Counted from the first letter of the stretch, positions 9,516 through 19,252 are shown. The stretch: DNA of 64,000 nucleotides from a bacterium (GCA_021372615.1 JAJFUB010000074.1:46164-110163); one strand, 5' to 3'. Notes: generated from the sequence alone by a model not told the origin. Program-made: numbers and translations.

Positions 9516-10178
9516 ATGGGTTCGGCCTGGCGCTACCGACTGCAGGGCGCAGTGGCGATGCTGGTGGTGCTGCTCGTGGCCACCATCGTCTACTACTGGG
9601 TCGGCTCCGGCTGGTTCACCTACCTGGGCTGGAAGCCGCGGGTGGTGGATGTCACCGCGCCGGCCCAGTACCCACTGGCCACGCCCCGGAACGACATCCC
9701 CGGCCTGAGCAACTTCGCCCGCGTGTCGCGCAACCTCTACCGCGGTGCTGATGCCGACGCCGCCGGCTACCGCATGCTCAAGCTGATGGGGGTGCGCACA
9801 ATCGTGGACCTGCAGGAGTTCCACAGCGACCGGCAGGCCCTGCAAGGCCTCGGCCTGCGCTACGTGCACATTCCCATGAACCCCTCCGAGCTGGACGATG
9901 ACGAGGTCGCGGCCTTTCTGCAGGTCGTGCGCGACCCGGACTGCCAGCCGGTGTTCGTCCACTGCAAGGCCGGGTCGGACCGCACGGGAACGGTGGTGGC
10001 GATCTACCGGGTGATGGAACAGCACTGGCCCCCCGAGCAGGCTGCGCTGGAGTTGCCGCGCTTCGGCTTCCACGAGATCTTCGTCCCCCTGCAGGAGTAC
10101 CTCAAGGAGCTTGATCGCGGCAAGCTGAACAGCCTTGCCGCCACCCAGCCCCCGCCGCAAGTCGTCATCATCCCCTGA
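9516..10178 (+). CDS. Membrane-anchored dual-specificity/tyrosine phosphatase-like protein
   Basis: A 220-residue protein with one N-terminal transmembrane helix (about residues 10-28, GAVAMLVVLLVATIVYYWVG) and a cysteine phosphatase domain. The signature HCKAGSDRTG holds the nucleophile Cys150 and Arg156 of the C-x5-R loop. The topology cannot be fixed from sequence; the active domain follows the helix and could lie outside the membrane. Related bacterial enzymes act on phosphotyrosine, phosphoinositides or small phosphates. It follows the M55 gene by 46 bases and precedes the sulfate transporter promoter. Confidence 0.82.
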   Translation: MGSAWRYRLQGAVAMLVVLLVATIVYYWVGSGWFTYLGWKPRVVDVTAPAQYPLATPRNDIPGLSNFARVSRNLYRGADADAAGYRMLKLMGVRTIVDLQEFHSDRQALQGLGLRYVHIPMNPSELDDDEVAAFLQVVRDPDCQPVFVHCKAGSDRTGTVVAIYRVMEQHWPPEQAALELPRFGFHEIFVPLQEYLKELDRGKLNSLAATQPPPQVVIIP

Positions 10179-10220
10179 GAGCGCCGCCGCGCTGCCGAGC
10201 GCCGTCGTGCCCCCACACGA

Positions 10221-10250
10221 TTGACAGGCGGACCCCTGTGGCACTACAAT
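10221..10250 (+). promoter_or_regulatory. Sigma-70-type promoter of the sulfate transporter operon
   Basis: A perfect -35 box TTGACA (10221-10226) and a near-perfect -10 box TACAAT (10245-10250) are separated by 18 bases. Transcription would begin about 10257 and leave a leader of roughly 30 bases before the ATG at 10289, with GGAG near 10275. The leader is too short for a sulfur riboswitch. Confidence 0.8.
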
Positions 10251-10288
10251 CAGGCTCTAATCTGAGTGCATAGCCGGAGATTGTCTCG

Positions 10289-11368
10289 ATGCGTCAGTTT
10301 CGTCTTCCTGTTGCGCTGTCATTGCTACTTGGCTTCAGTGTCCTGCTCTTCGCCGGTTGCCCCCGCACCAACGCGCCCTCGTCCAGCGGACCGGCGGCCG
10401 CCACCGAACCTACCGCACCGAGCGGTGGCACGGTGTCGCTGACGCTGGCCGCCTACACCGTGCCCAAAGAGGCCTATCAGAAGGTCGTCATCCCCGCCTT
10501 CCAGGCGTACTGGAAGCAGAAGACGGGGCAGGAAGTGAAGTTCGTCGAGTCCTACGAGGCCAGCGGGGCGCAGAGCCGCGCCATCTGTGCGGGCCTGGAG
10601 GCCGATGTGGCCTGCCTGTCGCTGGCGGCCGATGTGGACCGCATCAAGGACAAGGGCCTCATCACCCACGACTGGACCGCCGCCGACCACGGGGGGATGA
10701 TCACCCACTCCGTCGTGGCGCTGGGGGTGCGGGTGGGCAATCCGAAGCACATCACCGGCGACTGGGAGAGCCTCGCCCGGCCCGGCGTCGAGGTGCTGTG
10801 CCCCAACCCGGAGACCTCGGGCGGGGCCCAGTGGGATGTCAACGCGATCTACGGTGGGGCCCTGAAGCGCAGCGAGAAGCAGGGCAAGAGGGACGAGACA
10901 TACGCGGCCGACCTGCTCCGGCGCATCCGCCAGAACATCAAGGTCATGGATAAGAGCGGTCGCGCCTCGATGACCACCTTTGAGACCGGCGTGGGCGATG
11001 TCGTCATCACCTACGAGAACGAGCTGAAGCTGCGCAACCTGCAGGCCCACAAGTACGACGTGATCCTGCCGGACGCCACGTTGCTCATCGAGAACCCCGC
11101 CGCGCTGGTGGACGTCAACGCCGACAAGCACGGCGTGCGCCAGGTCGCCGAGGCGTTCGTCAGGTTCCTGTGGACCGCCGCAGCCCAGCGCGGCTTCGCG
11201 CAGCATGGCTTCCGGTCCGTGGACCCGGCTGTCGCCAGGGAGTTCGCGGACCAGTACCCCGTGCCGCCGCAGCTCTTCACCATGGAGTACCTGGGCGGCT
11301 GGGATACCGTCAACAAGACCATCTACGGCCCCGACGGCCTGTGGGCCAGGATTGGTCGCGAGCAGTAG
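10289..11368 (+). CDS. Sulfate/thiosulfate ABC transporter substrate-binding lipoprotein
   Basis: A 359-residue lipoprotein. The signal peptide ends in the lipobox LFAGC, with Cys24 the lipid-modified residue, followed by a low-complexity linker rich in Ala, Pro and Ser. The mature part follows the sulfate-binding protein family: SYEASGAQSRAI near the start of the mature domain, LEADVACLSLAADVDR, a GGAQWDV segment, and VGDVVITYENE. It would capture sulfate or thiosulfate outside the membrane and deliver it to the CysTW permease. It is first in a four-gene operon with the promoter at 10221-10250. A related oxyanion such as molybdate is possible but less likely, given two separate permease genes downstream. 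Confidence 0.88.
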   Translation: MRQFRLPVALSLLLGFSVLLFAGCPRTNAPSSSGPAAATEPTAPSGGTVSLTLAAYTVPKEAYQKVVIPAFQAYWKQKTGQEVKFVESYEASGAQSRAICAGLEADVACLSLAADVDRIKDKGLITHDWTAADHGGMITHSVVALGVRVGNPKHITGDWESLARPGVEVLCPNPETSGGAQWDVNAIYGGALKRSEKQGKRDETYAADLLRRIRQNIKVMDKSGRASMTTFETGVGDVVITYENELKLRNLQAHKYDVILPDATLLIENPAALVDVNADKHGVRQVAEAFVRFLWTAAAQRGFAQHGFRSVDPAVAREFADQYPVPPQLFTMEYLGGWDTVNKTIYGPDGLWARIGREQ

Positions 11369-11395
11369 CGTCCGAGCCAAGAGAGCAGACGTGTC

Positions 11396-12244
11396 GTGAC
11401 AGCCATTGCGCGAGACATCACGAACCGGGGGCGGAGCGGCAACGTGGCCGCCTACGGCCTCCGCGCCGTGGCCGTGGGCTACGTGGGCCTCCTGGTCGTG
11501 TTGCCGCTGCTGGCGGTTGTCGCGGCGGCGGGCCGCATGCCGCTGCCTCAGCTCTGGCGCCACCTGACGGAGCCGGAGGCGCTGCACGCCCTGGCGCTTA
11601 CCGTGGCCGCCGCGCTGCTGGTGGCGGGGCTGAGCCTGGTCACCGGCACCGCCATCGCGTACGTGCTGGTGCGGTACCGCTTCCCCGGCAAGTCCCTGCT
11701 CAACTCGCTCATTGACCTCCCCTTCGCCATCCCCACAGTCGTGACGGGTCTGATGCTGGTCGTGCTGTACGGCCCGCAGAGCCTGCTCGGCGGCTTCCTG
11801 GGGGCGCACGGCGTCCAGATCATGTACGCCCGGCCGGGCATCGTGCTGGCCCTGCTGTTCGTGACCTTCCCCTTTGTCGTCCGTGCCGTGCAGCCGGTGT
11901 TGCAGGAGATGGACCTGGAGACCGAGGAGGCGGCTCAGACGCTGGGAGCCGGCGGGTGGCTCATCTTCCGGCGGATCACATTGCCGACCATCATGCCGGC
12001 GCTGGCCACGGGCGTGACGCTGACGTTTGCCCGCGCCCTGGGCGAGTTCGGCTCCATTGTCATCGTCTCGGGCAACATCCCGCTCAAGACGCAGGTGGCC
12101 TCGGTGTATGTGTACGGCCAGGTGGAGAGCTGGCAGCCGGAGGCGGCGACCGCCATGTCGCTGGTGCTGCTCCTGGCCTCGCTGGCGTTCCTCGTGGCGG
12201 CGGACTTGCTGCAGCGGCGGCGGGTGAGGCGCCATGAGCGCTGA
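11396..12244 (+). CDS. cysT: Sulfate ABC transporter permease CysT
   Basis: A 282-residue integral membrane permease with about six helices. The cytoplasmic EAA-type loop, where the ATPase docks, reads EEAAQTLGAGGWLIFRRITLP. The DLPFAIPTVVTGLML segment and the final GEFGSIVIVSGNIPLKTQV are characteristic of CysT/CysU. Start is GTG at 11396, 27 bases after the binding protein. Its end overlaps the cysW start by 11 bases, which suggests translational coupling and matched production of the two subunits. Confidence 0.9.
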   Translation: MTAIARDITNRGRSGNVAAYGLRAVAVGYVGLLVVLPLLAVVAAAGRMPLPQLWRHLTEPEALHALALTVAAALLVAGLSLVTGTAIAYVLVRYRFPGKSLLNSLIDLPFAIPTVVTGLMLVVLYGPQSLLGGFLGAHGVQIMYARPGIVLALLFVTFPFVVRAVQPVLQEMDLETEEAAQTLGAGGWLIFRRITLPTIMPALATGVTLTFARALGEFGSIVIVSGNIPLKTQVASVYVYGQVESWQPEAATAMSLVLLLASLAFLVAADLLQRRRVRRHER

Positions 12245-13244
12245 AGCCATCACGGTGCTCCGGGGCGGCCCCGGCAGCGGCCGAGACCGGGCGCGCGGCC
12301 CCCTCATCGGGGGCACGTGGCTGTACTTCGCCCTCCTGATCTTGCTGCCCGTGGTCTGGATGCTCAAGGAGGCGGCAGCCCAGGGCCCCGCGCTCTTCCT
12401 GCGGCAACTGAGCCGCCCCGAGGCCCTGCACGCCTTCGGGCTCACGGCCCTGCTGACCATCGGGGCGGTGGTGCTGAACACCTGCTTCGGGGTGGTGGTG
12501 GCGGTCGTGCTGGTGCGCCAGCGGTTCCGGGGCCGCAGCCTGCTCAACGCCCTGGTGGACCTGCCCTTCGCCCTCTCGCCGGTCATCGCCGGGTACATGC
12601 TGATCCTGCTTTTCGGGCAGGGCGGCTGGCTGGCCCCGGGCGTCGAGCGTCTCGGCCTGAAGGTGGCCTTCGCGCTGCCGGGGATGCTCCTGGCGACAGT
12701 GTTCGTGACGCTGCCGTTCGTGATCCGCGAGGTGGGGCCGGTGCTGGCGGCGGTGGGGCGCGAGCAGGACGAGGCCGCCTACACGCTCGGCGCCGGGCGG
12801 CTGTACACCTTCTGGCGCATCACGCTGCCCTCGATCAAGTGGGGGTTGCTGTATGGCGTCACACTGACCATCGCCCGCGCCATCGGCGAGTTCGGCGCGG
12901 TGCTGGTCATCTCAGGCAACATCATCGGCCGGACGCAGACTGCCACGCTGCTCATCCACCAGGCCTGCGTGGACTTCGACCCGAACGCCGCCTTCGCCGC
13001 GGCCGCGGTGCTGGCGCTGGTCTCGTTCCTGGTGCTGATCGCGTCCGAGATCATCCGCACGCGCGCCGAGGTCGCCGGCGAGAGCGGCGCCTCCACATCA
13101 GTAGCGCGGGCGGCCTCGCCCGCGCGCCGGGGACGGGCAGGCGAGGCCGCCTGCCCTACTGGCGACACTCGGCCCGCTACGGGCCCTCATACCGATACCG
13201 GAAGCGGCCCTGACGAGGGGACGCCCTCTACCCACCATGACTGA
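12234..13244 (+). CDS. cysW: Sulfate ABC transporter permease CysW with repeat-derived C-terminal tail
   Basis: A 336-residue permease, longer than usual for CysW. Residues 1 to about 285 are a normal six-helix permease with [15 protein letters not shown], the EAA loop [21 protein letters not shown] and [19 protein letters not shown]. The last 50 or so residues, after EIIRTRAEV, are low complexity (Ala, Gly, Pro, Thr rich). They are encoded by a palindromic element at 13101-13159 that also occurs between genes at 15570-15703. The tail is therefore probably an insertion that changed the stop codon. Its ATG lies within the cysT end, and its stop overlaps cysA by 8 bases. Confidence 0.88.
   Translation: MSAEAITVLRGGPGSGRDRARGPLIGGTWLYFALLILLPVVWMLKEAAAQGPALFLRQLSRPEALHAFGLTALLTIGAVVLNTCFGVVVAVVLVRQRFRGRSLLNALVDLPFALSPVIAGYMLILLFGQGGWLAPGVERLGLKVAFALPGMLLATVFVTLPFVIREVGPVLAAVGREQDEAAYTLGAGRLYTFWRITLPSIKWGLLYGVTLTIARAIGEFGAVLVISGNIIGRTQTATLLIHQACVDFDPNAAFAAAAVLALVSFLVLIASEIIRTRAEVAGESGASTSVARAASPARRGRAGEAACPTGDTRPATGPHTDTGSGPDEGTPSTHHD
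13101..13159 (+). repeat. GTAG-bounded palindromic (REP-like) element inside the cysW reading frame
   Basis: The stretch begins GTAGCGCGGGCGG and ends CCGCCTGCCCTAC. It contains two hairpin-forming arms, CGGGCGGCCTCGCCCG and GGCAGGCGAGGCCGCCTGCC. The same two arms, in inverted order, lie in the intergenic space at 15570-15703. GTAG-headed palindromes are typical of REP sequences moved by RAYT transposases; no such transposase is in this window. Confidence 0.75.
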
Positions 13245-14286
13245 TGACCTCGAACTGCAGATCAGTGACCTGAGCTACCACTTCGGCGACCTGCCGGCAG
13301 TGGACCGCGTGAGCTTCGACGTCCGTCACGGCGAGCTGGTGACGCTGCTGGGCCCGAGCGGCAGCGGCAAGAGCACCATTCTCCGCCTGATCGCCGGGCT
13401 GCTGCGGCCCTCGACCGGCATGGTCCGCATCGGCGGCTCCGACGCGACTGACGTGCCGCCGCAGCGCCGCAACGTGGGCTTCGTCTTCCAGCAGTACGCG
13501 CTATTCCGGCACATGACGGTGTTCGAGAACGTGGCCTTCGGCCTGCGCGTGCGCAAGTGGAAGCGCGACCGGGTGGCGGCGCGCGTGGCCGAGCTGCTGC
13601 AGATGGTGCAACTACAAGGGAAGGAACGCCAGCGGCCGGACCAGCTCTCGGGCGGCGAGCGGCAGCGGGTGGCGCTGGCGCGGGCCCTGGCGCCCGAGCC
13701 GCGGGTGTTGCTGCTGGACGAGCCCTTCGGCGCCGTGGACGCCAAGGTGCGGGTCGAGCTGCGCGAATGGCTGCGCCACCTGCACGATGACTTCCACGTG
13801 ACCTCGGTGTTCGTGACGCACGATCAGGACGAGGCGCTGGAGCTGTCGGACCGGCTGGTGGTGCTACATCGCGGCCGGGTGGAGCAGATCGGCAGCCCGG
13901 CGGAGGTCTACGAGCAGCCGGCCACACCCTTCGTGACCAGCTTCGTCGGGCCGATCAACCAGCTCCAGGGCCAAGCGGCGGCGGGCGTGGCCCACGTGGG
14001 CGCCCTGACCGCCCCCGCGCCCTGGGCGAGCGACGGCACGCAGCCGGCCGTGTACATGGTGCGGCCCACCGATGTCCTCATCGGGCCGGCGGGCAGCGGC
14101 GCCAGCGCGACCGTCCGCCGCTGCCTGCGCATCGGGAGCCTGACGCGGGTGGAAGTGGAACTGGCCGACGGGCAGACCCTCCACGCGCATCTGCGCAACG
14201 GCCAGGCCCGCCGGCTGGAGCCGGGGCAAGCAGTGGGGCTGTGCGCCGAGCGCGCCTGGGCGTATCCGGTCGAAGCGGGGCGATAG
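13237..14286 (+). CDS. cysA: Sulfate ABC transporter ATP-binding protein CysA
   Basis: A 349-residue ATPase with all nucleotide-binding motifs: Walker [10 protein letters not shown] (39-47), Q-loop FVFQQYALF, signature LSGGE (137-141), Walker B VLLLDEP with Asp161-Glu162, and H-loop His195 in [10 protein letters not shown]-terminal TOBE-like regulatory domain begins near residue 245 ([12 protein letters not shown]). It powers uptake by the CysTW permease at the inner face of the membrane. Its ATG overlaps the end of cysW by 8 bases. It is the last gene of the operon and ends 21 bases before a convergent glycosyltransferase gene. Confidence 0.92.
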   Translation: MTDDLELQISDLSYHFGDLPAVDRVSFDVRHGELVTLLGPSGSGKSTILRLIAGLLRPSTGMVRIGGSDATDVPPQRRNVGFVFQQYALFRHMTVFENVAFGLRVRKWKRDRVAARVAELLQMVQLQGKERQRPDQLSGGERQRVALARALAPEPRVLLLDEPFGAVDAKVRVELREWLRHLHDDFHVTSVFVTHDQDEALELSDRLVVLHRGRVEQIGSPAEVYEQPATPFVTSFVGPINQLQGQAAAGVAHVGALTAPAPWASDGTQPAVYMVRPTDVLIGPAGSGASATVRRCLRIGSLTRVEVELADGQTLHAHLRNGQARRLEPGQAVGLCAERAWAYPVEAGR

Positions 14287-14307
14287 GCAGGTGTCGTTGG
14301 AGCGCGA

Positions 14308-15525
14308 CTACCCCTGCCGCAGTTCGTCGTAGACCCCGAGGGTCTCGCGCACCACGGCGCTGATGCTGAAACGCTCTTGGGCGCGGCGCACCGCCAGCCG
14401 TCGCTCCGACTCGTCCCCCCGCCACTGCGCCTCCAGGCCGATGCCGTCCAGATCGAACCCCAGGTTGGACACCAACATCTCGCCGGTGCTGAAGCCACCG
14501 AACTCGGCGTACGCATCGTCGTCCGGCGGGGGGAGTATCTCCAGCCGCCGGGACAGCACCTGCGCCAAGGCCGTCGCGTCGTCGGCCGGAACGAAGGCCT
14601 CGGGGTCCACTCGCTCCAGCACCTCGGCCAGAGCCGGGGTGCGCACGGCCAGCACCGGCACCTCCATGGCCACGGCCTGCAGCGCGTAGCCGACGCTGCC
14701 GGACACCTCGCGGGGGATGATGAGGGTGTTGAGCGAGGCGATGATCTCGGGCACATCCGCCCGCGTCCCCCGGAAGACGACGGCCCCGCCGATGCCCATG
14801 TGGTGGGCCGCCAGCATCAGCTTCTCCTGGTCGGGCCCATCGCCGACGAAGAGGAACTCGACATTGGGGAAGTCGCGGGTGATGGCCACGGCGGCTTCCA
14901 GGACGGTCTCCAGCCCCAGGCCCGAGACCGCGGGACTGATGACGCCGACGGCTGCCGTCTCCGAGCGCAACCCCAGCGTCAGCCGCTTGCGCGCCAGGTC
15001 GAAGTCCGCCGTGACGGGCCGCACCTCGGCCGCCGGAGGCAGGAGCATCGCCCGCCCCGCCAGGCTGCGATGCACACGCGCCAGGGCCTCGTGGTCGCTG
15101 GCCGAGCTCACGATGAGGGCGCTGCAACGGCCCAGCAGCCGCCGCAGGCGCCAGCGTCCCCAGCCCTGCGGGTGGTACTGCGTAAGGTCGGAGAGGGTGA
15201 CGACCAGCGGCGCGACGCCGCCGGCGGCGCGCAGGGCGGCCAGGCCGTAGGCGTGGACCACATCCGGCCGGAAGTCGCGCACCAGCCGCGCCACCTGCGT
15301 CCGCTCCGCCGCCACGGCGCTCTCGTCCGCATAGGGCTTGAGCGGCAGATTTACCCACCGGGCCTCGATGAAGTGGATCTGCTCCTGCTGGTGGCGCAGC
15401 AGCGGGCCGGCGATGACGGCGTGCCCGCCCTGTCGCAGGCATCGGCGCCCGACCGCCAGCGCCGCCGGGTACATCAGCGCCTCGTCGGGGCCGAGCAGTT
15501 GGAGCAGGCGGAGCGGTTCGGGCAT
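14308..15525 (-). CDS. Glycosyltransferase family 4/1-like protein (GT-B fold)
   Basis: A 405-residue GT-B enzyme. The N-terminal Rossmann half has RPDVVHAYGLAAL and the linker to LIVSSASD. The C-terminal donor-binding half has VEFLFVGDGPDQEKL, GAVVFRGTRADVPEI and a PREVSGSVGYALQAVAMEVPVLA block, the Glu-rich loop that contacts the sugar nucleotide in GT4 enzymes. It would transfer a sugar from a nucleotide donor to a glycan or lipid acceptor at the cytoplasmic face. It stands alone on the minus strand between cysA and a repeat region, so its pathway cannot be assigned; it may serve the envelope polysaccharide cluster at 24795-33122. Confidence 0.85.
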   Translation of the reverse strand: MPEPLRLLQLLGPDEALMYPAALAVGRRCLRQGGHAVIAGPLLRHQQEQIHFIEARWVNLPLKPYADESAVAAERTQVARLVRDFRPDVVHAYGLAALRAAGGVAPLVVTLSDLTQYHPQGWGRWRLRRLLGRCSALIVSSASDHEALARVHRSLAGRAMLLPPAAEVRPVTADFDLARKRLTLGLRSETAAVGVISPAVSGLGLETVLEAAVAITRDFPNVEFLFVGDGPDQEKLMLAAHHMGIGGAVVFRGTRADVPEIIASLNTLIIPREVSGSVGYALQAVAMEVPVLAVRTPALAEVLERVDPEAFVPADDATALAQVLSRRLEILPPPDDDAYAEFGGFSTGEMLVSNLGFDLDGIGLEAQWRGDESERRLAVRRAQERFSISAVVRETLGVYDELRQG

Positions 15526-15569
15526 TGTCTAGGCCAACATCCACGCGAGAAGTGTGGTTCCGGAGACGG

Positions 15570-15703
15570 CGCGCGGGCGAAGCCGCCCGCGCTACTGGTG
15601 CTGCAACGCACGAGCCTGGCCGCCCGCGCTACTGACATCGTGACGCACAGGATAGGCAACACGACGACCCCAGTAGGGCAGGCGGCCTCGCCTGCCCGAC
15701 CCT
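15570..15703. repeat. Cluster of GTAG/CTAC-bounded palindromic REP-like elements
   Basis: Three arms lie between two minus-strand genes: a GCGGGCGAAGCCGCCCGC palindrome ending in CTAC (15592-15595), a partial CGCCCGCGCTAC copy (to 15632), and GTAGGGCAGGCGG with its partner CGCCTGCCC (15673-15699). The last arm reappears inside cysW. The right edge touches the stop codon of the large secreted protein (15702-15704). Such hairpins may also end transcription. Confidence 0.75.
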
Positions 15704-18700
15704 AGCGCAGTTCCATCTCTGTATCGAAGTGCTTCAGCAGCAGTGTGTCCGCGTCCTGCGTCAGCGGGCCGAGCGTCGGCTCGCGCATGGTCTTCGAGAT
15801 GCGCAGCTCGTCCACCACACCGTTGGCAGGGGTGTTCGGGCTGTCCGTGGGATTCATACCCAGGGCGATCGTCTCGCTCGGGCGGCGGGGCGCGTTGGCC
15901 GCGTCCTTCTTCTCCGCCACGAGCTTGCCGTCCACGTACAGTCGCAGCATGCCGGTCGCCTCGCCCGTCTTCTTCCAGGCAAAGCACAGATGATGCCACT
16001 CGCCCTGCTTCCACTGCACGCCCAGGGCGACACCATCGGACTTGTCCTTGTCGGCCCAGGCGGCCATGAGGCTCTTGCCGGCGTTCACCTCGCCCCCGTC
16101 GTACAGGTACAGCACGAAGCCGTAGTCGTACTCACTGTTGCGGCTGTCGAAGAGCTGGTGGTAGTGATACGGAACGGCGGTGGTGCGCCCGCTCGGGGCG
16201 TTCCAGCCCGGCTGGAACCACATCTCCACGGTGCCTTCGTCCATGTTGAGGTGGCCGGCGGCGGGGATGAGCAGCTTCGCCCCGTCGGCCAGGCGCACGC
16301 CCTGGCCGAGCTTGCCCGCGGCCAGTACCGGCGGCGGGCCGGCAGTGAGTGGGACCGACGCGCCATACCAATACCAGCACCCCGGCGCCTGAGCCTCGAT
16401 CTTGTAGATGCCCTGCTCGCCCTCCGGCGGGATGGTCAGCCGGAAGACATCCAGGCTGCTGCGGGTGATCGGGGTCACCGTCTGCTTGCCCGAGGGCGAG
16501 GTGATTGTGATCTGCCCCTTGACCTCCTGCGAGCCCACGCGGTAGCCGCTCTGCTGGTAGACGACCAGCTTGACCGGCTCGTCGCGCTCGTCCACCCAGA
16601 AGGCCTTGCTCTGGCGGATGGTCGGCGGGGGATCGCTAAAGGCCTCGATCTGCGCTTGGTCCAGGGCGTAGAGGTACTCCGGTATGGAGAAGAAGGCCGT
16701 GGAGTGGTAGGCGAAGTGCAGGTAGAAGTCCAGCGTGTTCAGAGCCTTGTCCAGGTACTTGCGGTCGCCGGTGAGGTTGTAGGCATAGGCCAGGTCGGCG
16801 AAGTCGGTGTGGCAGCGGCTGTCCTTGTACTCGCGGATGTACTGGAAGACCGGGCCCATGCTGGTGTCGGCGGAGGGCACGTTGTCAATCCAGCGCGTGA
16901 CCATGTCCAGGAACTTGGCTCGGACGCCCTCATCGCCGGTGAGCTGGTGAACGTGCTTGACGAACTGCAGGATCGTGTAGTACGGCGACATCAGCGTCTT
17001 GTCCTGGGCGGCGATGCGCTCGACCGTGGACTCCTTGTCGGCATAGAGCACCTCCAGGCCCTGGAGGAGACGGTCGAGGTACTCGCGCTTCCCCGTGGCC
17101 CTGTACAGCCACGCCAGGTCAATGTACTTCCAGTTGTCCCGGCCCCAGCCGGTCCCACCGTGCTTGAGTACCCACTGCCCGGCCAGTTCGGCCACCTCCA
17201 GCGAGCGCCGGTCGCCGGTGAGCAGGTAGTGGTCCACCAGACCGACGACCCAGCCGTGCCCCCCGACGTCACAGCTCCCCGAGTACTGCTTCATACGCTT
17301 CTCGGGGTAGCGGCTGTCGGACGGCACGGGCGTGAAGGCGGCGTTGGCGAAGTGCATGTATGAGTGACGGTGCACCCCGCCGATCTCGGGGGGCTGGGTG
17401 CCGGTCCAGTAGAAGATCGAGTCGCGCAGCTTGTCATCGGTCGCGCAGGCCTGCGCCAGCTTCTCGGGCATGTAGCCGGGCATGACCCACAGGCCCCAGT
17501 CCCACGGGCCGGGGATCTTCGCCTGCTGCACATCCACATCGCGGAAGTGATTGACGGCGCGGTCCAGGCCGTCCCACAGGTCGCGGTCGCCGGTGCGAAT
17601 GAACTGCACGGCCATCCCGTGGTCGTAGGCCGTCTCCAGGTTCATATACGAGTTGCCGCCGCCGATGTCGCCCCAGTTGAGCATCCCGTAGGCGTTGGCG
17701 CCCTCGGCGCGTCCCAGGTAGCCGTTGCGGATCTCGCGCTCGACCTCACTCTCGTAGAGCGTGTAGCGCCCCTGTTGCCGGGGCAGGACATCACCCCAGA
17801 CCTTCGAGGCGCAGTACACCTCGGGTGCGGGCAGATACAGGGGCGGACGCAGGAACGCCGCGCGCCGGGCCGCCGCAGCCGTCTCCGGGCTGTCGAAGCT
17901 CAGCAGCAACCGGTGCGTCTTGCCCATGCCGATGTGCATGTGCAGCGGCCGGGGCATCTGCGGCACGAGGAACAACCGGAGCGTGTCGCCCTGCACGGCG
18001 TAGGCCTTGGGGTGGAGCTGCCAGAAGTCGCGCAGGGCGACGGTGAGGGCCCAGCGATCGCCCGCGGGGCGGAGCGTCAGCCAGCCCGGCGCCCGCTCGC
18101 CCACTTGCTCGGCCTTGCCCGCACGGGTGAGCGTCGTCGCCCAGGCCTTGATCTCCTGCTCGCCGCTCCAGCGCCGCTTCTCGTCCTCCGACCACCACTG
18201 CTTGCGCTCGTCGAGAAGCTTGACGAACTCCTCGCGCTTGTTGTCGGTGCTGATGCCCTCCTTCTGGTCGGGCCCGACCTGCAGGAGCGAGCAATCGCCC
18301 TTCGCCTCGGCGGTCTTGCCGCCCTCGAGGCCGAAGGTGACGTCACCGTCTGTTGGCATCAGGGGCAACTCCACCGACACGAACGGCAGGTCGTGGAAGA
18401 TCTCGTCGGTATCCTGGACGAAGGTGTGGTCCAGCTCGATGAACTGCTGTCCGACGTAGAACCGCAGGCGCACATCGAAGGCGACCGACTTGCTGCCATC
18501 GGGCTTGCGGTGGTGGCCCTGCAAGCGAATGACGGCACGAACCGGGCCACTCTCCTCGACGGTCACCTGCTCCAGGCCTCCCGCTGAGGAGAAGTCGCCG
18601 CAGCGCAGGGCCGCGGGCCGGGCGGGGCTGATGAGCATCTGGTCCGGTTGGAGGACGAGCAGTTGGAGGAAGCCACTGTCGCCCCCCACGACCGCCCGCA

Positions 18701-19091
18701 GGGGGCCGGTGTTCACTGTGGCCGTCTGGCCCTCCTGCTTGACGGTGACCTGCGCGGCCTGCGCAGGCTGCTTCGGCGGCTCGGCGAAGTGCAGCGCGTA
18801 CCGCTCCTGCTGCGGGTCGGCCAGCCACGTACACAGGAGTGTCTGGACGCTGTTGCCGCGCGCCCACCAGCGGCTCGTGACGAGTGTCTGCAGGGGCACG
18901 GGTCGGCCTTTGGCATCGGCCAGCCAGACTTGCCTGTCGTCCTTGAGCGCGCCCATGGCGAAGGGCACGCCGACGGAGACGGGCGCCAGGCGGACACCCG
19001 ACTGCCCGGGGGCGCTGCGGCGCAACTCGATCTGCCCGGCCAGGGCGGCGGTTGCCATGAGGATCAGTCCCAGCAGTAGCGTGGTTCGCAT
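15702..19091 (-). CDS. Large secreted PcRGLX/YetA-like protein with C-terminal LamG domain
   Basis: An 1129-residue exported protein. A signal peptide (MRTTLLLGLILMATAALAG) is followed by an N-terminal beta domain resembling the rhamnogalacturonan exolyase PcRGLX/YetA group (SVGVPFAMGALKDDRQVWLAD). A long central part has helical repeats with Trp and Tyr clusters (GDIGGGNSYMNLETAYDHGMA, and DVGGHGWVVGLVDHY), as in alpha/alpha-barrel lyases. From about residue 925 a LamG sandwich is clear (DEGTVEMWFQPGW, WHHLCFAWK, LRLYVDGKLV). The second of two close ATGs is chosen because GGAGG then lies 7 bases upstream; the first (19097) would be too close. It probably degrades an uronic-acid polysaccharide outside the cell; the exact activity is inferred. 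Confidence 0.72.
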   Translation of the reverse strand: MRTTLLLGLILMATAALAGQIELRRSAPGQSGVRLAPVSVGVPFAMGALKDDRQVWLADAKGRPVPLQTLVTSRWWARGNSVQTLLCTWLADPQQERYALHFAEPPKQPAQAAQVTVKQEGQTATVNTGPLRAVVGGDSGFLQLLVLQPDQMLISPARPAALRCGDFSSAGGLEQVTVEESGPVRAVIRLQGHHRKPDGSKSVAFDVRLRFYVGQQFIELDHTFVQDTDEIFHDLPFVSVELPLMPTDGDVTFGLEGGKTAEAKGDCSLLQVGPDQKEGISTDNKREEFVKLLDERKQWWSEDEKRRWSGEQEIKAWATTLTRAGKAEQVGERAPGWLTLRPAGDRWALTVALRDFWQLHPKAYAVQGDTLRLFLVPQMPRPLHMHIGMGKTHRLLLSFDSPETAAAARRAAFLRPPLYLPAPEVYCASKVWGDVLPRQQGRYTLYESEVEREIRNGYLGRAEGANAYGMLNWGDIGGGNSYMNLETAYDHGMAVQFIRTGDRDLWDGLDRAVNHFRDVDVQQAKIPGPWDWGLWVMPGYMPEKLAQACATDDKLRDSIFYWTGTQPPEIGGVHRHSYMHFANAAFTPVPSDSRYPEKRMKQYSGSCDVGGHGWVVGLVDHYLLTGDRRSLEVAELAGQWVLKHGGTGWGRDNWKYIDLAWLYRATGKREYLDRLLQGLEVLYADKESTVERIAAQDKTLMSPYYTILQFVKHVHQLTGDEGVRAKFLDMVTRWIDNVPSADTSMGPVFQYIREYKDSRCHTDFADLAYAYNLTGDRKYLDKALNTLDFYLHFAYHSTAFFSIPEYLYALDQAQIEAFSDPPPTIRQSKAFWVDERDEPVKLVVYQQSGYRVGSQEVKGQITITSPSGKQTVTPITRSSLDVFRLTIPPEGEQGIYKIEAQAPGCWYWYGASVPLTAGPPPVLAAGKLGQGVRLADGAKLLIPAAGHLNMDEGTVEMWFQPGWNAPSGRTTAVPYHYHQLFDSRNSEYDYGFVLYLYDGGEVNAGKSLMAAWADKDKSDGVALGVQWKQGEWHHLCFAWKKTGEATGMLRLYVDGKLVAEKKDAANAPRRPSETIALGMNPTDSPNTPANGVVDELRISKTMREPTLGPLTQDADTLLLKHFDTEMELR

Positions 19092-19252
19092 CGTCATGCC
19101 TCCGACACGGCGCGTGTCAGGTCGCCGCCATCCGCGGTGGGAGGAGGGAAGGGAGGCGCCCCGGGTCCACGGGCTCACGCCCGTGGCTACACACGACGGC
19201 CCCTTCGGGGCGAACGGCCCCGATTCCCGGTTCCCCACTCCCAACGACCCCC

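Noticed and set aside
10251..10288. A SAM or sulfur riboswitch before the sulfate transporter
   Set aside because: Only about 30 bases lie between the promoter start and the ATG, too few for any known class.
10325..12598. Long minus-strand open frame opposite the sulfate transporter genes
   Set aside because: The plus strand encodes a complete cys operon with all motifs; the opposite frame has none.
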